From positions 43,461 through 107,460 of the forward strand of contig NZ_BMRP01000017.1 of the NCBI RefSeq assembly GCF_014648695.1: 64,000 nucleotides of DNA. The letters are read 5' to 3'. How positions within the stretch are numbered: the first letter of the stretch is position 1; every line of letters begins with the position of its first letter. Under the pieces are notes generated by a model. The model searched no databases. It was given only the letters and a program-made list of their open reading frames with translations, and was not told the DNA's origin. Source of the DNA: Streptomyces albospinus (GTDB lineage: Bacteria; Actinomycetota; Actinomycetes; Streptomycetales; Streptomycetaceae). Both the position numbers and the translations under genes were made by a program. Below are positions 49,770-59,064 of the stretch, in pieces.

Positions 49770-50564
49770 ATGGGGGAACGGACCATGTGGTACAGCGATC
49801 CGCTCGAACGCCGGGAGACCGTCGAGACGCTGCTCAGTGCCGCCGCCGCGGTGGCCGGCATCGACGGGCTGGCCGACTTCGGCGATCTCGACGAGGCGGG
49901 CACACTCGACGGCCTCGGCCGCCGGGGCACCGGCGCGGGCGTGCCCGATCAGCCGGATCAGCGGGCGGTCGTACCGCCCGCTGCGGTGCCGCCGCCGATC
50001 GTCCGGCCCGACCTCGGGGCGCCCAGCGGCTACCCGAGCGCCCGGGACGAGGCCACGCACGAGCTCCAGCTGGCCTGTGCGCTGGTCGTCAACGCGGCGG
50101 CGGCTGCGGCCAGTCTGGAGCGGCTGGTCGACGACCACCACATCGACCCCGAGGGCGCGCTGGTCTTCGCCTGCCTGCTGCACATCACGGGACGCACCGA
50201 CGCGGCGCACTTCTGGTGGCACTTCGGCGCCGGCGCCGGCAGCCGCACCGCCGCCTACTGCCTGTACCTCGCCCACCGCCGCGACGGCGAGTTCCGCGAT
50301 GCGGCCTACTGGCGCGAGCAGGCGGCACACGCGCCCGACGAGGAGCGCCGGGCGGTGGCCGCCTTCGACGAGAAGCAGCTGCTGCCGGACGACGCCCGGC
50401 ACAACCTCCTCGTCCAGTGGCACAGCGGGCTGGCGCCCGCCCTGCCGGCCGCGCTGGAGAGCGTCATCAACCAGCTGGTGGTGGAGGGCGACGACGAGGA
50501 CTTCGGGGAGATCCCCCGTCCGTCACCGACCCTGGTACGCGACCTGGGACGCGCCCTGCACTGA
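49770..50564 (+). CDS. Hypothetical protein linked to the sigma factor
   Basis: A 264-residue soluble protein without a family I can name. It has a variable, Pro-rich N-third (VPDQPDQRAVVPPAAVPPPIVRPD). A helical region follows (ELQLACALVVNAAAAAASLERLVDDHHIDPEGALVFACLLHITG, then AHFWWHFGAGAGSRTAAYCLYLAHRRDGEFRDAAYW) that resembles TPR-like pairs. The acidic C-terminus is EGDDEDFGEIPRPSP. It lies 15 bp after the sigma gene, so co-transcription is near certain. A role as sigma modulator is inference. Confidence 0.65.
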   Translation: MGERTMWYSDPLERRETVETLLSAAAAVAGIDGLADFGDLDEAGTLDGLGRRGTGAGVPDQPDQRAVVPPAAVPPPIVRPDLGAPSGYPSARDEATHELQLACALVVNAAAAAASLERLVDDHHIDPEGALVFACLLHITGRTDAAHFWWHFGAGAGSRTAAYCLYLAHRRDGEFRDAAYWREQAAHAPDEERRAVAAFDEKQLLPDDARHNLLVQWHSGLAPALPAALESVINQLVVEGDDEDFGEIPRPSPTLVRDLGRALH

Positions 50565-50612
50565 CACAAGGAGGGTCGATCGCTTCGGTCCGCCCGGCCG
50601 ACACCCTCTGGG

Positions 50613-52187
50613 CTAAAGGAAGTTGACGCCCTGGGCCAGCGGCAGGTCCGCCGAGTAGTTGACGGTGTTGGTGGCCCGGCGCATATAGGCGCGCCAGGCG
50701 TCGGAGCCGGACTCCCGGCCGCCGCCGGTCTCCTTCTCGCCGCCGAACGCACCGCCGATCTCCGCGCCCGAGGTGCCGATGTTGACGTTGGCGATGCCGC
50801 AGTCGGAGCCGTCGGGGGCCAGGAAGCGTTCGGCCTCCCGCTGGTCGCGGGTGAAGATGCTGGACGAGAGGCCCTGCGGGACGCCGTTGTGCAGGGCGAT
50901 GGCCTCGTCGAGGGTGCGGTAGGTCAGGACGTACAGGATGGGCGCGAAGGTCTCGGTACGGACGATCTCGGTCTGGGCCGGCATCCGGACGAGGGCGGGG
51001 CGGACATAGGCGGCCTCCGGGGCCTCCGCGGCGAGGCAGCGGTCGCCGCCGGCGAGCAGCTTGCCGCCGTCGCGCTGGGCGGCGGCGAGCGCCTCGGCCA
51101 TCGCCGTCCCGGCGGCGGTGTCGACCAGCGGGCCGACGAGGGTCGCCGCGTCGAAGGGGTCACCGAGCGGGAGTTGGCCGTAGGCGTGCACGATCCGCTC
51201 GATGAGCGGTTCGGCGACGTCCTCGTGGACGATCAGCCGGCGCAGCGTCGTACAGCGCTGCCCGGCGGTCCCGGCGGCGGCGAACACGATGCCGCGCACG
51301 GTGAGGTCGAGGTCGGCGGAGGGGGTGACGACGGCGGCGTTGTTGCCGCCGAGCTCCAGCAGGCAGCGGCCGAACCGCGCGGCCACCCGCGGGGCGACCT
51401 GCCGGCCCATCCGCACCGAACCGGTCGCGCTGACCAGCGCCACCCGGGGGTCGTCGGCCAGCATCTCACCGAATTCCCGGCCGCCGAGCAGGAGATGGTG
51501 GACACCGGCCGGTGCGCCGGTGTCGGCCGCGGCCCGGGCGAGCAGCGCGGTGCAGGCGAGTGCGGTGAGCGGTGTCAGCTCGGACGGCTTCCAGACCACC
51601 GGGTCGCCGCAGACCAGGGCGACGGCGGTGTTCCAGGACCACACGGCCACCGGGAAGTTGAAGGCCGAGATCACCCCGGCGACGCCGAGCGGGTGCCAGG
51701 TCTCGGAGAGCCGGTGGCCGGGGCGTTCGCCGGCGATGGTACGGCCGTAGAGCTGCCGCGAGAGGCCCACCGCGAAGTCGCAGATGTCGATCATCTCGCG
51801 TACTTCGCCGAGCGCTTCGGAGCGGATCTTGCCGGCCTCGATGGTGACCAGGTCGGCGAGGTCCTCCTGGTGGGCGGTGAGCAGTTCGCCGAGCCGTTTG
51901 ACGAGGGCGCCGCGTACGGGGGCGGGGACGGTGCGCCAGGTGAGGAAGGTGCGGTGCGCCTCGGCGAGCGCCGCCTCGGCCTGGCCGGGGGTGGTGGCGG
52001 GGAGATGGCCGAGGGCGGCGCCGGTGAGCGGGGTGCGGGCGGGGAGGGTGGGGCCGGTGGCCGCTGCGTCGGCATACGTATCGAGGTCCCGGGCGCCGCA
52101 GCGGCGCAGTGCGGACGAGGCGCGGGCGCGCAGCGCGGCGGTGTCGGGCAGGCGCGGGGCGGCGGGGTGGGCGGTGGCCGGGGTCAT
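50613..52187 (-). CDS. pcd: L-piperideine-6-carboxylate/aminoadipate-semialdehyde dehydrogenase (ALDH7)
   Basis: A 524-residue aldehyde dehydrogenase of the ALDH7/antiquitin group. VISAFNFPVAVWSWNTAVALVCGD binds NAD, LELGGNNAAVV carries the general-base Glu, and AGTAGQRCTTLRR the catalytic Cys. The end FGGEKETGGGRESGSDAWRAYMRRATNTVNYS is typical of antiquitin. It oxidises L-aminoadipate semialdehyde (open form of piperideine-6-carboxylate) to 2-aminoadipate. It is last in an operon with HglS and an FAD amine oxidase, so lysine/pipecolate breakdown is indicated. Confidence 0.9.
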   Translation of the reverse strand: MTPATAHPAAPRLPDTAALRARASSALRRCGARDLDTYADAAATGPTLPARTPLTGAALGHLPATTPGQAEAALAEAHRTFLTWRTVPAPVRGALVKRLGELLTAHQEDLADLVTIEAGKIRSEALGEVREMIDICDFAVGLSRQLYGRTIAGERPGHRLSETWHPLGVAGVISAFNFPVAVWSWNTAVALVCGDPVVWKPSELTPLTALACTALLARAAADTGAPAGVHHLLLGGREFGEMLADDPRVALVSATGSVRMGRQVAPRVAARFGRCLLELGGNNAAVVTPSADLDLTVRGIVFAAAGTAGQRCTTLRRLIVHEDVAEPLIERIVHAYGQLPLGDPFDAATLVGPLVDTAAGTAMAEALAAAQRDGGKLLAGGDRCLAAEAPEAAYVRPALVRMPAQTEIVRTETFAPILYVLTYRTLDEAIALHNGVPQGLSSSIFTRDQREAERFLAPDGSDCGIANVNIGTSGAEIGGAFGGEKETGGGRESGSDAWRAYMRRATNTVNYSADLPLAQGVNFL

Positions 52188-52228
52188 CGCGTAACTCCTT
52201 GATCAATAGTGAATTGACGGGTCATCAG

Positions 52229-53647
52229 CTACATATCGGGGGCGTCGTCCAGGGCGCGGAGTGCGGCATCGGCGCCCAGGGTGCCGAGGGCCTGGCGCAG
52301 GGAGCGGTCCTGTTGGGCCGCGTAGAGGGCGAAGGGGTCGAGCACCGGGCGGTCGATCGCGGCGGAGAGGCGGTGGGCGTCGTAGCGGGTGCCGGTGCGC
52401 CGGGCGTCGCGGGTGCCTTCGCCGGTGAGGTTGGAGTGGAAGATGCCGGCGGCGGAGCGGGGCAGGAAGTCCTCGTAGACGATGGGGCGGGCGGTGAGCC
52501 AGCCGCCGGTGAGCAGTCCGGCGAGGTCGGCGGGCGGGTGGTGGCCGTCGCGCGGGCGGTCGGGGACCGGGTGGTAGGTGAAGAACGCCTGCCGTTCCAC
52601 GGCCAGTTGGTGCTCGGTGCGGGGGAAGTCGCGCTGCCACAGGGCGCGGGCGCTCTGCCCGCGGTCGGCGTCGGGGTGCTCGGCCATCCGGCGGTCGGTC
52701 TCCGCCGTGAGGGCGTCGTAGCGGGCCCGGCCGGCGCGGGTCAGGGCGATGCCGCGGGCCTCGACCTCGCCGAAGCGGACCCGCAGCGCGCCGCTGGTGA
52801 CCCGGCCGTCGGGCTCGCGGAAGGCGCGGGGTTCGGCCAGCGCGCGGAAGGAGGTCTGGCGCAGCAGGACATCGGGGCCGTCCCAGCGCGGGGGCCCCTG
52901 GATCCGGTCGATCATGGTGATGCCGCGCTCCCCCATGCGCCGGTAGAGGGCGTCGATGTCCAGCACGCGCGGGGTGAGGTGGTTGACGTGGGTGGCAGCG
53001 ACCCCGCCGATGTCGGCGGCGACGGCGGAGATCCGCTCCAGTTCCGCGTACCAGGCGCGGTCCACGGGTTCGGTGGAGAGCCGGAACGCGTCGACGGCGA
53101 GGGTCAGGAAGCGTTCGGCGGCGGGCTCGTCGAGCCCGTCCGCCTTCTCCGCCTGCTCTGCCAGTTCGAGGAGTTCGGGCGGGAAGAGGCGGCGGCGGGC
53201 GAGGAAGGCGGTGAGCCGGGATTCCAGGTCGGCGTCGAAGAAGCGGCGGTCGGAGGCGGTGAGGAGGGAGGTGAAGACGCGGAACGGGTTGCGGTCCAGT
53301 TCGTCGGTGTCGGTGGGGCGGAAGGCGGTGGAGACGACGGGGACGGCGCCGATGTCGCCGTCCCGGAGGTCGTAGAAGCCGACCGGGTGCATGCCGAGAG
53401 CGGCGAAGACCTGGGCGGCCTGGCGGAGTTCGCCGGGGGTGCCGACGCGGATGGCGCCGTGCCGCTCGGCGGTGACCCGGCTGATGCTGCCGAGCCGGCC
53501 GGCGTCCGGGTCCCGGCCGGCGACCTCGTCGTTGATCTGCCCGGCGACCTCCAGCAGGGTGGTGTAGGCGGGGACTTCGGTTCCGTACATGTCGGACAGC
53601 CGGCGGGCGAACGCGGCGCGCAGCCGCCAGGTGGGGACCAAGGCCAT
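52229..53647 (-). CDS. hglS: 2-Oxoadipate dioxygenase/decarboxylase HglS
   Basis: A 472-residue DUF1338 (VOC-fold) enzyme. HglS converts 2-oxoadipate with O2 to D-2-hydroxyglutarate and CO2 using Fe(II). ERHGAIRVGTPGEL and THVNHLTPRVLDIDALY contain the conserved His ligands, and VYEDFLPRSAAGIFHSNL lies in the C-terminal half. Length fits the Pseudomonas protein (~460). The gene sits between the pipecolate-type oxidase and ALDH7 genes, giving the same gene set as bacterial D-lysine/pipecolate degradation. It is the most diagnostic member of this operon. Confidence 0.9.
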   Translation of the reverse strand: MALVPTWRLRAAFARRLSDMYGTEVPAYTTLLEVAGQINDEVAGRDPDAGRLGSISRVTAERHGAIRVGTPGELRQAAQVFAALGMHPVGFYDLRDGDIGAVPVVSTAFRPTDTDELDRNPFRVFTSLLTASDRRFFDADLESRLTAFLARRRLFPPELLELAEQAEKADGLDEPAAERFLTLAVDAFRLSTEPVDRAWYAELERISAVAADIGGVAATHVNHLTPRVLDIDALYRRMGERGITMIDRIQGPPRWDGPDVLLRQTSFRALAEPRAFREPDGRVTSGALRVRFGEVEARGIALTRAGRARYDALTAETDRRMAEHPDADRGQSARALWQRDFPRTEHQLAVERQAFFTYHPVPDRPRDGHHPPADLAGLLTGGWLTARPIVYEDFLPRSAAGIFHSNLTGEGTRDARRTGTRYDAHRLSAAIDRPVLDPFALYAAQQDRSLRQALGTLGADAALRALDDAPDM

Positions 53648-53671
53648 ACGGGACTCCCGGGTGCGGGCGGT

Positions 53672-54877
53672 TCAGATGATGTGGGCCTCGGGGCGGGCGG
53701 CGTGCCCGGCGCCGAAGCGGGTGGCGGCGAGCGGGCCGACGTCGAGGAAGGGTTCGCGGCGCAGGTAGAGGTCGCGGACGATTTCGCCGACCGCGGGGGC
53801 CTGGAGGAAGCCGTGGCCGGAGAAGCCGGTGGCGTAGAGGAACCGGTCCAGGTGGCCGGCCTCGCCGATCAGCGCGTTGCGGTCGGGGGTCAGCTCGTAG
53901 AGGCCGGCCCAGCCGCCGGTGACGGGCAGTCCGGCGAGCTCCGGCGCCCGGCGGGCCGCGGCGGCGCGGCACGAGGTCAGCCATTCTCGGCTGAACTCCC
54001 TTCCGTAGCCCGGCTGTTGGGCGGGGTCGGAGAGGCCGATGAGGAGTCCGTCGGCGCCGTCGTTGTGGAAGTAGAAGGTGGAGTCGAAGTCGAGGGTGAA
54101 GGGGATCCGGGGCGGCGCCGGGCGCAGCGGGCCGGTGAAGGCGATCTGGCGGCGCAGCGGGGTGACGGGGAGGTCGACGCCCGCCATCGCGCCGACGGCG
54201 CCGGACCAGGCGCCCGCGCAGCAGATCACCGCGGGGGTGCGGACGGTGCCGTGCGGGGTGCGGACGGCCCGGACGGCGCCGTCGGCGGTGTCGATGGCGG
54301 TGACCGGGCAGCGGGTGCGGACGGTGGCGCCGAGGCGGCGGGCCGCGCGCAGATAGCCGGTCACGGCGGCCCGGGGCAGGGCGTAGCCGTCGGTGGGCGA
54401 GAAGGCGGCGGCGACGAGGCCGGAGGGGTCGAGGTAGGGGCAGAGTTCATGGGCCTCGCGGGGGGTGATGATCCGGCTGGGCACGCCGTGGGCGTTCTGG
54501 ACCTCGACTCCCTCGGTGAACGTGGCGAGTTCGCGCTCGCTGCCGAGCAGGAAGAGATAGCCGACGGTCTCCAGGCCGACATCGGCACCGGGGCGCCGGG
54601 TGAAGTCCCGCCAGGCGTCCAGGCTGCGCAGGCCGAGCCGGATGTTGAGCGGGTCGGAGAACTGGGCGCGTACCCCGCCGATCGGCTTGCCGGACGAACC
54701 GGACGCGGGCAGTTCGCGCTCCAGGAGCAGCACCCGGCCGGCGCCCGCCTCGGCCAGGTGGAAGGCGATGCTGGCACCGATCACCCCGCCGCCGATGATC
54801 ACGACATCGGCGGCCTCCGGGAGGGGATCGGGCAGGGGGTCGGGGGTTGAGGGACCAGAAGCCGTACTCGGGGCCAT
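53672..54877 (-). CDS. FAD-dependent amine/pipecolate-type oxidase (DAO family)
   Basis: A 401-residue FAD oxidoreductase of the DAO/sarcosine-oxidase type. VVIIGGGVIGASIAFHLAEAG is the FAD motif. GGVRAQFSDPLNIRLGLRSL and GGWAGLYELTPDRNALIG are family segments, and FLYATGFSGHGFLQAPAVGEIVRDL is the C-terminal flavin-contact motif. In this operon the expected reaction is L-pipecolate to L-piperideine-6-carboxylate (AmaA-type). Alternatives are other cyclic or N-methyl amino acids. It is first in the operon and divergent from a LysR gene. Confidence 0.82.
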   Translation of the reverse strand: MAPSTASGPSTPDPLPDPLPEAADVVIIGGGVIGASIAFHLAEAGAGRVLLLERELPASGSSGKPIGGVRAQFSDPLNIRLGLRSLDAWRDFTRRPGADVGLETVGYLFLLGSERELATFTEGVEVQNAHGVPSRIITPREAHELCPYLDPSGLVAAAFSPTDGYALPRAAVTGYLRAARRLGATVRTRCPVTAIDTADGAVRAVRTPHGTVRTPAVICCAGAWSGAVGAMAGVDLPVTPLRRQIAFTGPLRPAPPRIPFTLDFDSTFYFHNDGADGLLIGLSDPAQQPGYGREFSREWLTSCRAAAARRAPELAGLPVTGGWAGLYELTPDRNALIGEAGHLDRFLYATGFSGHGFLQAPAVGEIVRDLYLRREPFLDVGPLAATRFGAGHAARPEAHII

Positions 54878-55085
54878 GCGGAGCGCCTTCCTGTCTTCCC
54901 GTCGTCGCGTACCGCGCGGTCGTGCGGGCGTCGCGGCCACCGGTGCGATCCGGAGGCCGGTCGCTCCGATGGTGGCGGGAAGGCCGTCACCCGTCCATGC
55001 AGAGTTGCTGGACGTGATCTATGAGGAGGTCTGGGCATTCGGGGGTTTCGCCGGGGCGCGCGGTGCTCATCGGTAGGGTGCCGCC

Positions 55086-55985
55086 ATGGAATTGCCGGGC
55101 GTTCAGCTCAGGACGCTACGGGAGCTGACCCGGAGCCGCACGATGACCGCGGCGGCTGCCGCCCTGGGCTATACGCCGGGCGCGGTCTCCCAGCACATCG
55201 CCGCGCTGGAGCGGGCCACCGGTACGGAGCTGGTCCGGCGGGCGGGGCGACGGGTGGAGCTGACGGACGCCGGGCAGACCCTCGCCGTCCACGCGGAGCG
55301 GATCCTGGGCGCGCAGGCCGAGGCGGTGGCGGCCCTGGAGCGGGCCCGCGGCGAGGTGTCCGGGCGGCTGCGGCTGGGGGTCTTCGGTACGGCGGCGGCC
55401 GTTCTGCTGCCGCCGGCGCTGCGCCGGCTGGCGGCGCGGCACCCGGGGGTGCGGGTGGAGAGCCGTGAGGTGGACGTGGACCTGGCGTACACGGAGGTCG
55501 CCGCCGGGCGGGTGGATCTGGCGCTGGGGCTGGACTATCCGGACGCGCCGCTGGACCGGGACGGCGCGCTGGAGCTGGTGCGGCTGCGCTCGGAGCGGTT
55601 CTCGCTGGCGGTTCCGGAGGAGCGGTCCGGCGCTTTCGGGACGCCGCTGCCGCTCGGCGGGGCCGCGGACTGCGACTGGATCCTGCCCGCGCCCGGCTCG
55701 TACTACGGGCGGGCCGTCCGGACGGCCTGCCGGCGGGCCGGATTCGAGCCGCGGGTGGCGCACGAGGTGACGGACACCGCGACGTCGCTGGCGATGGTGG
55801 GGGCGGGTCTGGGGGTCGCACCGCTGACCGAGCTGATGCTGCGGCTGCGGTCGGAGGGGATCGTGTCGCTGCCGCTGCGGGAGGTGGTCGAGCGGCACAT
55901 CGTGGTCGCGGTCGGGGCCGCCGCCCGCGACCGGCCGTCGGTGGCGGCGCTGATCGACGCGCTGCGGGCCGGCGCGGCGCCGTGA
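55086..55985 (+). CDS. LysR-family regulator, likely of the lysine/pipecolate operon
   Basis: A 299-residue LysR-type protein. The HTH is LRELTRSRTMTAAAAALGYTPGAVSQHIAALERATGTELVRR (residues ~10-51), followed by an LTTR effector domain beginning GRLRLGVFGTAAAVLLPPALRRLA. LTTRs usually control the divergent neighbour; here that is the FAD oxidase-hglS-pcd operon, 208 bp away. The effector is unknown but could be an intermediate such as 2-aminoadipate. Confidence 0.9.
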   Translation: MELPGVQLRTLRELTRSRTMTAAAAALGYTPGAVSQHIAALERATGTELVRRAGRRVELTDAGQTLAVHAERILGAQAEAVAALERARGEVSGRLRLGVFGTAAAVLLPPALRRLAARHPGVRVESREVDVDLAYTEVAAGRVDLALGLDYPDAPLDRDGALELVRLRSERFSLAVPEERSGAFGTPLPLGGAADCDWILPAPGSYYGRAVRTACRRAGFEPRVAHEVTDTATSLAMVGAGLGVAPLTELMLRLRSEGIVSLPLREVVERHIVVAVGAAARDRPSVAALIDALRAGAAP

Positions 55986-56100
55986 GGGGGCCGGGCGAGG
56001 GGCCGGCCGGGCCGGGCCTGGGGAACGTCACACTCAGGTGTCAGACCGGCCGTGACGGGACCTTCCCTCACAGGCGTGATCGATCCCCCACATGGCCCCG

Positions 56101-56508
56101 TCAGCTCGCGGGGCTCTCCGGTCCGGGCGGCCAGGACGGGCGGCTGCCGTCGGGGACGGCGGCCAGCGCATGGCCGACCGTGGGGTAGCAGGAGAAGACG
56201 CCGAGGGACTGGGTGCCGACCAGCAGCCGCAGCATCCGTACGCCCAGTGACGCCAGGAAGAGCCGGCCCTCCAGGCGGCGGCACAGCCATTCCAGGGCGA
56301 GCAGGCAGCTCAGCCCCCGGGAGTCGCAGAAGCGCAGCGCGGTCAGATCGAGCACGAGGAAGCGGTGGCCGGCCGAGACGATGGACCGTGCCTCGGCGAG
56401 GAACGCCTGCTCGGTGCGGAGGTCCAGCTCTCCGCTGACCCGCAGCACCGCGCACTCCTCCTCCTGGACGATCGCAGTGACCGCCAACGACCGCATCTCC
56501 GCACTCAT
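56101..56508 (-). CDS. STAS-domain anti-sigma factor antagonist
   Basis: A 135-residue SpoIIAA/RsbV-like protein. VLRVSGELDLRTEQAFLAEA and FLVLDLTALRFCDSRGLSCLLALE, with the phosphorylatable Ser in CDSRG, define the fold. Such antagonists free a sigma factor by binding its anti-sigma kinase. No kinase or sigma gene is adjacent, so it works in trans. The start at 56508 is favoured; an ATG four codons later is also possible. Confidence 0.88.
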   Translation of the reverse strand: MSAEMRSLAVTAIVQEEECAVLRVSGELDLRTEQAFLAEARSIVSAGHRFLVLDLTALRFCDSRGLSCLLALEWLCRRLEGRLFLASLGVRMLRLLVGTQSLGVFSCYPTVGHALAAVPDGSRPSWPPGPESPAS

Positions 56509-56653
56509 GCCGTCCAGCCTAAGTGCCACCGTGGCTCGCACCACCGGCGCGGCCCCGGCGTACCCGGACCGGCCCCGGCGCGCGGCCCGGGCCCGGCCAC
56601 CGGCCCGTACGGGCACCGGACCGGGCCGGAAGCCGGTGGAGAAGCGTCTGAGG

Positions 56654-56744
56654 GCGGGCAGAAACGGGCATGTTCGGTGCTGTTACGGGCAGCTCCGCGC
56701 ACCGGCCCGGTTGCTATAAACCTGCATGCGGGCAGAAACGGGCA
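56654..56744. promoter_or_regulatory. DeoR operator repeats and promoter
   Basis: The 17-mer GCGGGCAGAAACGGGCA occurs at 56654-56670 and 56728-56744, with a related TTACGGGCA at 56683-56691. A TATAAA sequence lies between (56715-56720). Direct repeats are typical DeoR-family sites; autoregulation is likely. Confidence 0.6.
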
Positions 56745-56812
56745 GTGCCGTGACCGAACGGAACACGGTGGGCCGGGCACGCCAAGCGGATCACACAGGG
56801 CAGGAGAGAGCC

Positions 56813-57574
56813 ATGAGGGCCGAGGAACGCCAGAGCCGCATCCTCGCGCTCGCCCGGCAGACCGGACGGGTCGAGGTCGCCGATGCGGCATCGGAGTTCG
56901 GGGTGGCCCGCGAGACCGTACGGCGCGATCTGAGCGAGCTGGAGCGCCGCGGGCTGATCCGGCGCACGCACGGCGCGGCGTATCCGGTCGAGAGCGCCGG
57001 TTTCGAGACCACGCTGGCGCGGCGGGAGACGGAGCACGTCGCCGAGAAGCGGCGGATCGCGGCGGCGGCGGCCCAGCTGGTCGGCGAGGCGGAGACGGTG
57101 TTCGTCGACGAGGGCTACACGCCCGAGCTGGTGGCGATGCTGCTGCCCACCGACCGGCCGCTGACCGTGCTGACCGCGTCGCTGCGCACCGCCTCACTGG
57201 TCGCGGCGTCGGACACCACCACCGTGCTGCTGGCCGGCGGGCGGGTGCGCGCCGGGACGCAGGCGACGGTGGGGCCCTGGTGCCGGGACATGCTCGCCGG
57301 GTTCGTGGTCGACCTGGCGTTCCTGGGGGCGAACGGCATCTCCCGCGAGCACGGTCTGACCACCCCCGATCCGGCGGTCGCCGACGTGAAGGCGCAGGCG
57401 GTGCGCTCGTCGCGGCGGCGGGTGCTGGTCGGGGTGCACACCAAGTTCGGCGCCACCAGCTTCTGCCGGTTCGCCGACATCGGCGACTTCGACGCGATCG
57501 TCACCGACACCGGGCTGTCCGCCCCGGAGGCGCATCGCTACTCGCTCCTGGGGCCGCAGGTGCTCCGGGTCTGA
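56813..57574 (+). CDS. DeoR-family regulator of the sugar/polyol operon
   Basis: A 253-residue DeoR repressor. The N-terminal HTH is RQSRILALARQTGRVEVADAASEFGVARETVRRDLSELERRGLIRRTHG. The C-terminal DeoRC sugar-phosphate sensor has VFVDEGYTPELVAML and a FLGANGISREHGLTTPDP segment. RBS CAGGAGAG precedes the ATG. It directly precedes the transporter and dehydrogenase genes and probably responds to the phosphorylated substrate. Confidence 0.93.
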   Translation: MRAEERQSRILALARQTGRVEVADAASEFGVARETVRRDLSELERRGLIRRTHGAAYPVESAGFETTLARRETEHVAEKRRIAAAAAQLVGEAETVFVDEGYTPELVAMLLPTDRPLTVLTASLRTASLVAASDTTTVLLAGGRVRAGTQATVGPWCRDMLAGFVVDLAFLGANGISREHGLTTPDPAVADVKAQAVRSSRRRVLVGVHTKFGATSFCRFADIGDFDAIVTDTGLSAPEAHRYSLLGPQVLRV

Positions 57575-57678
57575 CCCCGCTACTCCCCCACCGTTCACGT
57601 CCGCCGGCCTCCGGCGGCCACCCCGGCATGCCCGCGTCCCCCTCCCCGCGGGCCGACATCCCCAGAAAGGCAGGAGCA

Positions 57679-59064
57679 GTGCGCGCACGATCCCCCGGAC
57701 GAGGCGGCAGCCCCGGCCGCCGCGCCAGATGGCTGACCGCCCTCGCGGTCGCCCTGTCGCTGACCACCGCCGGCTGCTACCGCGGCGCCGGCGACGTGGG
57801 CAACGGCGGCCCGGACACCCTCAATGTGCTGATGGTGAACAACCCGCAGATGGTGGACCTCCAGCGGCTCACCGCAGAGCACTTCACCAAGGAGACCGGG
57901 ATCCGGGTCCACTTCACCGTCCTTCCCGAAGACGATCTCCGCGACAAGATGAGCCAGGACTTCTCCAGCCAGGCCGGGCAGTACGACGTGGCCAGCCTCA
58001 GCAACTACGAGACGCCGATCTACGCCCGCAACGGCTGGCTCACCCAGCTCGATCAACTTGCCGGTAGAGACCGGGAGTTCGACCAGAACGACATCCTCGC
58101 CCCGGTGCGCGCCTCGCTCACCGCGGCCGACGGGAAGGTCTACGCGGAGCCGTTCTACGGCGAGTCGTCGTTCCTGATGTACCGCAAGGACCTGTTCCGG
58201 GCGGCCGGGCTGACCATGCCGGCGCACCCGACATGGACCCAGGTCGCCGCCATGGCCGCGAAGTTGGACGGATTCCGCACGGGCATGAAGGGCATCTGCC
58301 TGCGCGGCCAGCCGGGTTGGGGGCAGTTGACCGCACCGCTGACGACGGTCGTCAACACCTTCGGCGGCACGTGGTTCGACAAGGACTGGCAGGCCCGGCT
58401 GGACAGCCCGGAGTTCCGCAGGGCCGCCGGGTTCTACGTCGGCCTGCTCCGCGCGCACGGGGAGGCGGGGGCGCCGCAGGCCGGCTACACCGAATGCCTC
58501 AACGACATGCAGCAGGGCAAGGTCGCCATGTGGTACGACGCGACCGCCGGCGCCGGTTCGCTGGAGAGCGCCGATTCCAAGGTCGCGGGCAAGGTCGGCT
58601 ACGCCCCGGCGCCGGTCGAGCGGACCGGCAGCGCGGGCTGGCTCTACACCTGGGCCTGGGGCATCCAGAAGGCCGGTACGCACCAGGACGCGGCCTGGAA
58701 GTTCGTCCGCTGGGCGTCGGGGAAGTCGTACGAGCAGCTGGTGGGGCACGAACTGGGCTGGTCGAAGGTGCCGGCCGGCAAGCGGGCCTCGATCTACCGC
58801 GATCCGGCGTACCTCAAGGAAGCCGGTGCGTTCGCCGCGGCGACCGAGGGGGCGATCGGCTCTGCGCGTCCCGGCGACCCGGGCGTACAGCCCCGGCCGG
58901 CGCCCGGGATCCAGTTCGTCGACATACCGGAGTTCTCCGACCTGGGGACCAAGGTGTCCCAGGAGATCAGCTCGGCGATCGCCGGGAAGCAGGGCGTGGC
59001 CGACGCGCTGACGGAGAGCCAGCGACTGGCGCGGGAGGTGTCCCATGCGTACCAGGGCCACTGA
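57679..59064 (+). CDS. ABC transporter sugar/polyol-binding lipoprotein
   Basis: A 461-residue extracellular solute-binding protein (family 1). The signal LTALAVALSLTTAGC ends with a lipobox Cys. The mature part has EDDLRDKMSQDFSSQAGQYDVASLSNYE and YAEPFYGESSFLMYRKDLFRAAGL, like polyol- and sorbitol-type binding proteins (SmoE/MtlE). The GTG start follows AGGAGC. Its end overlaps the first permease by 20 bp. Confidence 0.92.
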   Translation: MRARSPGRGGSPGRRARWLTALAVALSLTTAGCYRGAGDVGNGGPDTLNVLMVNNPQMVDLQRLTAEHFTKETGIRVHFTVLPEDDLRDKMSQDFSSQAGQYDVASLSNYETPIYARNGWLTQLDQLAGRDREFDQNDILAPVRASLTAADGKVYAEPFYGESSFLMYRKDLFRAAGLTMPAHPTWTQVAAMAAKLDGFRTGMKGICLRGQPGWGQLTAPLTTVVNTFGGTWFDKDWQARLDSPEFRRAAGFYVGLLRAHGEAGAPQAGYTECLNDMQQGKVAMWYDATAGAGSLESADSKVAGKVGYAPAPVERTGSAGWLYTWAWGIQKAGTHQDAAWKFVRWASGKSYEQLVGHELGWSKVPAGKRASIYRDPAYLKEAGAFAAATEGAIGSARPGDPGVQPRPAPGIQFVDIPEFSDLGTKVSQEISSAIAGKQGVADALTESQRLAREVSHAYQGH

